Notes under the pieces: model-generated
Seen by the model: the letters and a program-made list of their open reading frames with translations, nothing else
What the model was told of the DNA's origin: nothing
Databases searched by the model: none
Assembly (NCBI RefSeq): GCF_000614145.1
Contig: NZ_BAKK01000001.1
Span: forward strand, 62,001 to 126,000
DNA from: Bacteroides faecichinchillae JCM 17102
GTDB taxonomy: Bacteria; Bacteroidota; Bacteroidia; Bacteroidales; Bacteroidaceae
Length of the DNA stretch: 64,000 bases
Reading direction: 5' to 3'
In this document: piece after piece, positions 38,305 to 46,373 of the stretch
Position numbering within the stretch: the stretch's first letter is position 1
Layout: each line of letters opens with the position of its first letter
Position numbers and translations under genes: made by a program

Positions 38305-39427
38305 ATGAAGTTAATTATTTTTCTTTTTTTCTTTTTTACTTATAGTAGGGTGTGGAAAAAGACAAGATGCATTTAGTTGTGCAAAAGTATTTAATGTAAA
38401 AGATGTGAAATATGATAATCTTGTTCTACAGACTTTATTATTAGATAGTATAAATACATCTTCTTTTGGAGAATCATGTATCTCTCCATCGGGTGATATT
38501 GTTTTTATTGATAAACACTTTTGTACTGTAACATTTTTTGATACATGTGGCCATCTGAAAAGTACTCATTTAGGATTAGGAGGTGGGCCTTCTGAAACTC
38601 AAGTTGGTAGGATTGCTGCGCAAAGTTTTTTACCGACGGGAGAATTATTACTTATGGGGTATAATTTGGACGTACATTTATTTAATCCAAACTTTATGTT
38701 GGATAAAGTATTTTTAGTTAATCGAGAAAAACGATCTAATTTGGTTGAATCATCAATGACGTATACTAACCAATATAATGATATGGTTTGTCGTAACTAT
38801 GGTGATTGTTTTTATATGAATGTATATTCTGAACATCCAGAATTTAATTACTTGGAGGAAACTTAGCAATATTTACAGAGTTGTCGCCATATTTGGGAAA
38901 TTGATTTTAGAAAAAATATGGATGGGAGATTGTTGGCTAGTGGCTATCCGGATAGTTATTTAAAAGATCTGAATAAGCATGTTGTTTTTCTTGGAACACG
39001 TTTTGATATTGATAAACAAGGTAATTTTTATGTTAGTTATGAAGTGGATTCTTTAATATATGTTTATGATTATGACTATAATCCGTTGGCCACTTATGGT
39101 TTTCAAGGTAATGAAATGAATCTAGATTATTTATCTATTTATGATTATAAAACATGTCGGAGTAATTATAGAAAGGAGAGACAAACCAAAGGGCATTATT
39201 ATTGGTTAGAGTTTGTAGACGAGACTCAGACGTTATTTCGCTCTTATCGAAAAACAGGAGAGAATGATGGACTTCAAATATTTAATGAAGGTAAATTAAT
39301 TGGAGATGTAGAGGTTCCTAAAAATCTTCGTGTGATGGGGTATATTGATCCTTATTATTATTCGTATATAGTGCCAAAACTAGATGAAAATGATGATTCG
39401 TTAATTATATATCGTTTTAGATTATGA
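38305..39427 (+). pseudogene. Six-bladed beta-propeller lipoprotein, broken twice
   Basis: ATG 38305 begins a lipoprotein signal, but one extra T in a T-rich tract (T7 at 38324-38330, T6 at 38332-38337) throws it out of frame; with one T removed the signal reads FLLIVGCGKRQ with a good lipobox. The body (DVKYDNLVLQTLLLD, SPSGDIVFIDKHFCTVTFFD) then has an in-frame TAG at 38864 before continuing as IWEIDFRKNMDGRLLASGYP and on to IIYRFRL. Propeller family as at 25400. Overlaps the next gene by four bases. Confidence 0.82.
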
Positions 39428-39882
39428 ATATGAGAAGAATAAAAGAATATTTTATCTATTTATTAATAATGTTTATTTCAATAATTAGTATTTTATTTGC
39501 ATTAACTAAACCGAGTAAGGAGAAACCTATACTACCTATTGATGTAGGACTTAATCATACATTTGATTCAATATCTCAAGTTAAATTCTCTGGAAAAGTT
39601 GTGAATTTTGGAGTTGTTCCTGCTGATACAGTATTAAAAGCTAAATTTATATTATATAATGTAGGAAAATATCCTCTTAAGATAGAGGGAGTTAATCCTG
39701 ATTGTTCGTGTACAGATTACTTTTTGTCAGACGATATTGTGTCTGTGGGTGATTCTACATTACTTGTGTTGATTTATAGTACAAAAGATAAGCTTGGAGA
39801 ACAAGAGTTGCATACTATAATTAAAATGAATACTACCGAGAAAATGTATAAAGTAACGCTAAAGGCAGATATAGAGTCTTAA
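39424..39882 (+). CDS. DUF1573 domain protein
   Basis: 152 residues. N-terminal membrane anchor or uncleaved signal (about 9-27) and one DUF1573 domain with VVNFGVVPADTVLKAKFILY and NVGKYPLKIEGVNPDCSCTD. It has no thioredoxin-like half, unlike the gene at 34067. ATGA overlap with the broken propeller gene means its translation may suffer from the upstream stops. Confidence 0.82.
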   Translation: MNMRRIKEYFIYLLIMFISIISILFALTKPSKEKPILPIDVGLNHTFDSISQVKFSGKVVNFGVVPADTVLKAKFILYNVGKYPLKIEGVNPDCSCTDYFLSDDIVSVGDSTLLVLIYSTKDKLGEQELHTIIKMNTTEKMYKVTLKADIES

Positions 39883-39939
39883 TTGTATATTTGGAGTGAA
39901 CTCGATCTAGTGGACTGATTGTAAGTGCTAGAACAGAAT

Positions 39940-40225
39940 TTTGATAATATCAACATCTTATTCCGATTGCTATTCATTAGGAGGGTGTGAATAAATACGG
40001 AATAGAAATACAGTGGATATATTGCTGATGAAATGGGCTGTAGTGAAAACGGAAAATATTATACGGAGCAGCTTTGGAAAGCTATTTTCTGATGGAAAGA
40101 GGCCTATTTAGTGAAGGCAAAATTGATAAAACAAAAATAGTTTCTTTCTATAAATTTGAAAGTCTATTTTAGGTGTGGTAGTTTATCAGGAATTTATAGA
40201 ATTACATAAAAGAAGATAAATAGAA
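39940..40225 (+). pseudogene. Remnant of the DUF4965 gene (3' end)
   Basis: Aligns with the last part of the intact gene at 29477: TTCCGATTGCTATTCATTAG versus TTCCGATTGCTATTCATCAG, then GGAATAGAAAT/GGAATCGAAAT, GCTGTAGTGAAAACGG/GCTATAGTGAAGACGG, and TATCAGGAATTTATAGAATT versus TATCAGGAACTGATAGAATT at the end. Stops and deletions throughout. Confidence 0.75.
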
Positions 40226-40227
40226 GA

Positions 40228-40405
40228 ATGAATAACATAAAAAATGGCTTAATGTTATCCTAAATTCCATGTAGACAATTGAACTTTCACTATTGGGGAA
40301 CGTTACCAAAATAATTTGTTTTTGTGAAGTCGATCTATTGGGTATTCATCGCAAAGAAGTATAGATTAAATACGCTGGGAACGGATATAATGAAGAAAAT
40401 ATAAT
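40228..40405 (+). pseudogene. Remnant of the signal peptidase I gene (both ends, middle deleted)
   Basis: Start ATGAATAACATAAAAAATGG matches ATGAATCGCATAAGGAAGTG of the intact gene at 31411. After a large deletion, TATTGGGGAACGTTACC (40291) matches TATTGGGGGATGCTACC, and CGCTGGGAACGGATAATG-like sequence matches its 3' end. The order DUF4965 then signal peptidase is kept, so the whole cassette was duplicated. Confidence 0.75.
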
Positions 40406-40524
40406 AGGCTTGCGTATTCTACTTTCGATAGTGATATTTTGGGACTATTAATGGATGGAAAAAGATGCCACCGTTTTTTTATATATGATTTTAATAACAT
40501 GAGCAATAAAAGAAAAGATAAAAA

Positions 40525-40618
40525 AGCGATGAAATGGACCATTTTAGAAGAAAAACAAGGTTGGTCATAAATAGTCAGCAAAATTTGCCTGTTTTTATTC
40601 ATAAATTTCTTACCTTTA
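40525..40618 (+). promoter_or_regulatory. Copy G of the TGGTC promoter element
   Basis: GCGATGAAATGGACCATTTT block near 40526, TGGTC at 40562-40566, TAGTC at 40572-40576, possible -33 TTTG at 40584-40587, -7 TACCTTTA at 40611-40618. The most divergent copy in spacing. Heads the RND efflux operon. Confidence 0.68.
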
Positions 40619-40657
40619 TTTTCGAAATTTGGTTTATATGATATAATAAAATAAATA

Positions 40658-41764
40658 ATGATGGAAAAACACAAGTGTAAGTGGGTACTGCTTTGTCTTG
40701 CCTTAAGCATTATTACAGCATGTTCCGATAAAAAAGAATCGTCTGAAAATAAGGATAATAAAGAAGATGGTATTTCTACTATTCTCTCCGATGCCCAAAG
40801 TGAAGTAACTGTACAAGTCCTGCAGAAGCAAGGTTTTAATCATGAACTTGTAAGTAATGGTAAGGTAAGTTCTCGAGATAAGGCGGAATTACGTTTTGAA
40901 AGTAATGAAGTCATTGCACATATTTATGTCAAGAATGGTGATCGGGTACAGAAAGGTCAGAAATTGGCGGAACTGGACAAATTTCGTTTGGAAAATAAGC
41001 TATCACAAGCTGAAAATTCACTGATGAAAGCGGAACTTGAGCTGAAAGATGTTCTCATTGGTCAGGGGTATAATGTGGACGAATTGGATAAGGTTCCGGC
41101 AGATGTCATGAAGCTGGCTAAAGTAAAGAGTGGATATGACCAGACTAAATCTCAATACGCATTGGCTAAAAGAGAAAATGAACATGCTACATTGGTAGCT
41201 CCGTTTGATGGAATGATAGCCAATCTATTTGCCAAACCTTTTAACCTTGCGAATACTTCGGAAACATTTTGTACACTGATTGATACTAAAGGAATGGAAG
41301 TAGAGTTTACGGTATTGGAAAGCGAACTTTCTTTGATTCAAAAAGGAGACAAGGTAGTGATTACTCCGTATGCGGGAGGTGGCGCTTTCGAAGGTAGCGT
41401 TTCTGAAATCAATCCATTAGTGGATAGCAATGGGATGGTAAAGGTGAAAGCAAGTGTAAATGGTCAAGGCAAACTTTTCAGTGGCATGAATGTTCGTGTA
41501 AGTGTTCGCCGTTCTTTAGGTGAGCAGTTGGTAATTCCTAAAACTGCAGTTGTGTTGCGTTCTGGCAGGCAAGTCGTCTTTACTCTGGAGTCAGGACAGG
41601 CGAAATGGAATTATGTGGATACCGGACTGGAAAACGCAACAGAATGTATCGTATCCGATCGGTCGCAGAGTGGAGTGACGGACGGGTTGCTGGCAGGAGA
41701 TACAGTCATTGTTACCGGAAATCTGAATCTGGCGCATGAAGCACCGGTGACTGTGATATGGTAA
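40658..41764 (+). CDS. RND efflux periplasmic adaptor (HlyD/MexA family) lipoprotein
   Basis: 368 residues. Lipobox SIITAC (Cys near 22). Lipoyl/hairpin region (ELRFESNEVIAHIYVKNGDR, VQKGQKLAELDKF), short coiled hairpin, then VAPFDGMIANLF and the beta-barrel and membrane-proximal domains (VVITPYAGGGAFEGSVSEIN, LVIPKTAVVLRSGRQVVFTL). Links an RND pump to a TolC-type channel. First gene of a four-gene operon. Confidence 0.93.
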   Translation: MMEKHKCKWVLLCLALSIITACSDKKESSENKDNKEDGISTILSDAQSEVTVQVLQKQGFNHELVSNGKVSSRDKAELRFESNEVIAHIYVKNGDRVQKGQKLAELDKFRLENKLSQAENSLMKAELELKDVLIGQGYNVDELDKVPADVMKLAKVKSGYDQTKSQYALAKRENEHATLVAPFDGMIANLFAKPFNLANTSETFCTLIDTKGMEVEFTVLESELSLIQKGDKVVITPYAGGGAFEGSVSEINPLVDSNGMVKVKASVNGQGKLFSGMNVRVSVRRSLGEQLVIPKTAVVLRSGRQVVFTLESGQAKWNYVDTGLENATECIVSDRSQSGVTDGLLAGDTVIVTGNLNLAHEAPVTVIW

Positions 41765-41797
41765 GATGACGAACCGAGAACGATAAATACTGAAAAC

Positions 41798-44700
41798 ATG
41801 ATAAAATTTCTGATACATCGTCCCATTGCCGTATTGATGGCTTTTACAGCTTGCTTTATTATTGGTTGTGTGACGTATTCTACTTTACCTATATCTCTGT
41901 TGCCGGATATCGCCATACCGGAAATTACCGTGCAGGTTTCAGCATCTAACACTTCTGCACGTGAGTTGGAAAACACTTTGGTTAAGCCATTAAGGCAACA
42001 GTTACTTCAGGTATCTTCTTTGAAGGATATCCGTAGCGAATCTCGAGATGGTGCCGGCATCATCCGTTTGTCTTATGAATATGGGACTAATACAGATCTT
42101 GCTTTTATTGAGGTGAATGAGAAAATCGATGCTGCAATGAATTATCTTCCTAAGGAAGCGGAACGGCCGAAAGTAGTAAAAGCCAGTGCGACGGATATTC
42201 CTGTTTTCTATCTGAACCTCACTTTGAAAAATGATAATTCTTATAACCCAACCGACCAACGGGCGTTTCTTCAAATGTGTGAATTTGCTGAAACGGTTAT
42301 CAAACGCCGTATAGAACAGTTGCCCGAAGTTGCTATGGTCGATGTGACCGGATTGCTTGAACAACAAGTGCAGATTGTTCCTGATCGGGATAAACTTGCT
42401 ATCATGGATATTTCTATTGAAGATATTGAATCTGCCTTATCTTCCAATAATGTGGAGCCAGGTAGTATGAAGGTGCGTGATGGTTATTATGAATATAACA
42501 TAAAATTCTCTACGTTGCTTCGTACTTCGGAAGATGTGGAAAATATTTATTTGAAGAAAGGAGATCGAATTATCCAATTGAAAGATTTCTGCCGTATTAA
42601 TATTATTCCTGTCAAAGAAAAAGGTGTTTCTCTGTCAGACGGGAAGCGTGCGGTGACATTGGCTGTTATCAAACAAGCGGATGAGAATATGGACAAGATG
42701 AAGGATGCTTTGGTCAAAACAATGAATAGTTTTAAAAAAATGTATCCGGATATAGAGTTCAGTATTAGCCGTAACCAGACGGAATTGCTGGATTTTACAA
42801 TTTCCAATCTTCAGCAAAATCTTTCATTAGGTTTTTTATTTATTTGTATTGTCGCTATCCTATTTTTGGGAGATGTGAAATCTCCACTGGTTATCGGAAT
42901 TAGTATGGTGGTATCTATTGTCATTAGTTTTGTATTCTTTTATCTTTGTGGTATGTCTCTTAATATCATATCACTTGCCGGACTCATTTTGGCACTGGGT
43001 ATGATGATTGACAGTTCGATTATTGTGACGGAGAATATTTCACAATATCGTGAAAGAGGGTATTCATTGCGTCGCGCTTGTATAGCTGGAACCAGTGAAG
43101 TGATAACTCCGATGCTTAGCTCTTCTCTGACTACCATTGCGGTATTTGCACCGTTGATCTTCATGAGCGGCATAGCGGGAGCTATCTTTTTCGATCAGGC
43201 TTTTTCGGTAACCGTTGGTTTAATGGTCTCTTATTTTACCGGAATTATGTTGCTTCCGGTGCTCTATATGTTGGTTTATCGCACCAGTATCACTACCCGA
43301 AAATGGAAATGGCTTTCTTTTAAGTTTAATAACCCGATTAAAGACCATACTTTAGACCGTTTTTATGACGCTGGTGTGAATTGGGTATTTGAGCATAAGA
43401 CTTTTAGTGTAATATTTTGTATTGTTTCCATCCCCCTTTGTGTTTTCTTTTTTTTCTTTATTGATAAAGAACGGATGCCTGAAATTGAGCAGACGGAACT
43501 GATTGCCCGCATCGACTGGAATGAGAATATCCATGTAGACGAAAATCAGCGTCGTGTAGATGCCTTGTTTGGTGCAGCGGAGGGAAAAGCTACTGAGCAT
43601 ACTGCTTCTATCGGACAGCAGGATTTTATTCTGAAGCGTGACAGAGAACTTTCTTCTTCTGAAGCGGAAGTCTATTTCAAAGCTAAAAATGTAAAAGATA
43701 TCACTACTCTACAAGAAGAAGTGTATCAAAAGATAAAATCGGATTATCCGTTGGCGGTAGTCTCCTTTTCACCTCCTGAAACTATCTTCGAAAAGTTGTT
43801 TGTCACAGGTGAACCGGATGTAGTAGCAGAGTTTTATGCCCGCAACAAAAATCAGGCACCGGAGCCGGGGACGTTGCGCAAGATGGAAAAGAATCTGGCG
43901 AAACAAACAGGAGTGGAGCCTACTAATATCGCTTTCGAAAACCAGTTGAATTTGACAATCAGCAAAGAAAAATTATTGCTCTATAAAGTGTCATATAATG
44001 AACTTTACCGGGTCTTGAAAACTGCTTTCAGAGAGAATAGTGTCAATATGTTACATTCTTATCAACAATATCTGCCGATTACTATTGCCGGAGAAGAGAA
44101 AACGGTAAACGAGGTTTTGCATGAGACGTTGGTGCAAACACAACCGGATTCAAAAGGATATTCTAGCTATATTCCTTTGTGGGAATTGGTGAACGTGACT
44201 CCGTCCGAGGATTTAAAAACGATTACTTCTGGTCGTAACGGAGAGTTTGTTCCTTTTGACTTTTACAAGGTGGGAGACGTTAAAACTTTCATGAAAGAGG
44301 TTAAGAAAATGGCAGATAAGAGTGGCGAGTGGGACATAGGTTTTTCCGGTGGCATATTTTCTAATCAGAAAATGCTGGATGAACTGGTTGTGATCTTATT
44401 TATTTCGCTTCTGTTAATGTATTTTATTCTGGCAGCTCAATTCGAGAGTTTCCTGCAACCATTGCTTGTATTGGCTGAGATTCCTATCGATGTCGCTTTT
44501 GCACTATTGTTACTGTGGTTGTGCGGTCATACGCTGAATCTGATGTCCGCTATCGGATTGATTGTGACCTGTGGTATTGTAATCAATGACTCCATTCTGA
44601 AGCTGGATGCTATCAATGAGCTACGTAAAGCGGGGGTACCTCTGATTGAAGCGATACATGAGGCAGGGCGCAGACGTTTGCGGCCAATCATTATGACTTC

Positions 44701-44872
44701 ACTGACTACGATTTTTGCTATGGTTCCTTTGCTTTTTTCTTTCGATATGGGTTCGGAATTACAGAAACCTCTTTCTATCGCCATGATCGGAACGATGACT
44801 GTAGGAACGGTCGTGAGTCTGTTTATTATTCCTTTGCTATATTGGTTTATTTATCGTAAAAAACAGAATTGA
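41798..44872 (+). CDS. RND efflux inner-membrane permease (first of two)
   Basis: 1024 residues, twelve membrane helices and two large periplasmic loops. Start MIKFLIHRPIAVLMAF; the ALGMMIDSSIIVTENI segment corresponds to RND motif with the proton-relay Asp, and the second half has GIVINDSILKLDAINELRK. Similar to MdtB/MdtC or CusA-like HAE pumps. ATGA overlap with the TolC-type gene. Substrate unknown. Confidence 0.93.
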   Translation: MIKFLIHRPIAVLMAFTACFIIGCVTYSTLPISLLPDIAIPEITVQVSASNTSARELENTLVKPLRQQLLQVSSLKDIRSESRDGAGIIRLSYEYGTNTDLAFIEVNEKIDAAMNYLPKEAERPKVVKASATDIPVFYLNLTLKNDNSYNPTDQRAFLQMCEFAETVIKRRIEQLPEVAMVDVTGLLEQQVQIVPDRDKLAIMDISIEDIESALSSNNVEPGSMKVRDGYYEYNIKFSTLLRTSEDVENIYLKKGDRIIQLKDFCRINIIPVKEKGVSLSDGKRAVTLAVIKQADENMDKMKDALVKTMNSFKKMYPDIEFSISRNQTELLDFTISNLQQNLSLGFLFICIVAILFLGDVKSPLVIGISMVVSIVISFVFFYLCGMSLNIISLAGLILALGMMIDSSIIVTENISQYRERGYSLRRACIAGTSEVITPMLSSSLTTIAVFAPLIFMSGIAGAIFFDQAFSVTVGLMVSYFTGIMLLPVLYMLVYRTSITTRKWKWLSFKFNNPIKDHTLDRFYDAGVNWVFEHKTFSVIFCIVSIPLCVFFFFFIDKERMPEIEQTELIARIDWNENIHVDENQRRVDALFGAAEGKATEHTASIGQQDFILKRDRELSSSEAEVYFKAKNVKDITTLQEEVYQKIKSDYPLAVVSFSPPETIFEKLFVTGEPDVVAEFYARNKNQAPEPGTLRKMEKNLAKQTGVEPTNIAFENQLNLTISKEKLLLYKVSYNELYRVLKTAFRENSVNMLHSYQQYLPITIAGEEKTVNEVLHETLVQTQPDSKGYSSYIPLWELVNVTPSEDLKTITSGRNGEFVPFDFYKVGDVKTFMKEVKKMADKSGEWDIGFSGGIFSNQKMLDELVVILFISLLLMYFILAAQFESFLQPLLVLAEIPIDVAFALLLLWLCGHTLNLMSAIGLIVTCGIVINDSILKLDAINELRKAGVPLIEAIHEAGRRRLRPIIMTSLTTIFAMVPLLFSFDMGSELQKPLSIAMIGTMTVGTVVSLFIIPLLYWFIYRKKQN

Positions 44873-46373
44873 ACATGAAGAAAATATATAATTACCTGAT
44901 AGCTGCAGTTTTCTTTTGTACTCCATTTGTTACTGTAGATGCACAACAATCTGTTGTGTTGGACCTGAACCGTACGATTGAACTGGCAAATGACAGTTCA
45001 CTGGAAGCCTTTCGCACTCAAAATATGTATTTTTCTGGTTATTGGGAATACCGTACTTATCAAGCAAACCGCTTACCGAGTCTGACAATGAATCTGACTC
45101 CTGCTCAATATAACCGGGATATAACGAAACGTTATGATTCGCAATCTAATCTTGACGTATATCGTACTCAACAATCTTATTATGCTTACGGTGGTCTATC
45201 TGTGAAACAGAATTTTGATTTGACGGGCGGTACTTTTTATCTGGAATCGAACTTGACGTATATGCGTAACTTCGGAGATAGTAAGACGACCCAATTTACC
45301 AGTGTTCCTATCCGAATTGGATATTCACAAAGCTTGCTGGGGTATAATGCCTTTAAATGGGAGCGTAAGATTGAACCGTTGAAATATGAACGTGTGAAAA
45401 AAGAGTTTCTCTATAATGTGGAGAAAGTATCTGAGAAAGCTACCTCTTATTTCTTTTCTTTAGCAATGGCACAGGCTGAATATGATCTGGCAAAAGAAAA
45501 TATGGCTTCCAGCGATACTCTTTATCGCATTGGTGAACAACGGTATAAGATTGCGGCTATCTCTCAGGCTGATTTGCTAACTTTGAAACTTGATCGCGTG
45601 AATGCAGAAAATTCATTGAAAAATAAAGCGATCGACCTGAAACGTGCCATGTTTACATTAGCTTCTTTTTTGAATCTGGATAAAAATACGCAAATTAAAT
45701 TGGAACTTCCATCTCATCTTAATGATTTGCAGATTCCTGTAGATTTAGCGTTGCAATGGGGAAGAAGTAATAATCCGCAACTGCTGGAACTGAAACAGAA
45801 TATTTTAGAAGCAGAACGAAGTGTGGATAAGACTAAAAAGGAATCACGTTTTAATGCAAGTGTCAATGCTAGTATCGGTTTTAATCAAGTAGCGGAAACT
45901 TTTGGTGATGTATATCATAAGCCATGCAACAAGATCTGGTATCTGTAAGTGTTTCTATTCCTTTGATTGACTGGGGAGTGAGAAAAGGAAAATTTAATAT
46001 GGCACAGAATAATCTGAATGTTGTGAAAATCTCTTCCCGTCAGAATGAGATCAGTATTGAAGAGGAAGTTATCATGACTGTAAATGATTTCAATATTCAG
46101 GAACAACTGATTGGCAGTGCAGAAGAGGCATTAGATTTGGCGGTATTGGCATATGATCAGACTCGCCAACGTTTCATAATTGGAAAGGCGGATATTAATA
46201 GTCTGACTCTTTCGCAAAACCGTCAGCAACAGGCACAACGTAATTACATTTCTGCATTGCAGGAGTATTGGATGAATTATTATAAGATCCGGCGACTTAC
46301 TTTGTTTGATTTTGCTACCGGGGTTTCACTTTCCGACCGATTTGATTTTAATGGGGGAAATATAGTTAAATGA
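44869..46373 (+). pseudogene. TolC-type outer-membrane factor, frameshifted
   Basis: Signal ending VDAQQ, then the OEP pattern VLDLNRTIELANDSSLEAFR. Near 45922 one base is lost (AAGCC-ATGCAA): the first frame stops at 45948, the next continues MQQDLVSVSVSIPLIDWGVR and the second helical repeat to 46373 (ALDLAVLAYDQTRQRFIIGK). Expected intact length about 501 residues. Truncated TolC proteins do not form channels, so the pump would lack its own exit duct. Confidence 0.88.

Noticed and set aside
22246..40618. Recurrent TGGTCCGAAATGGTCAGC considered as a CRISPR-like or IS end repeat
   Set aside because: Copies are kilobases apart, all in one orientation, each at fixed distance from a promoter; a regulatory site explains them better.
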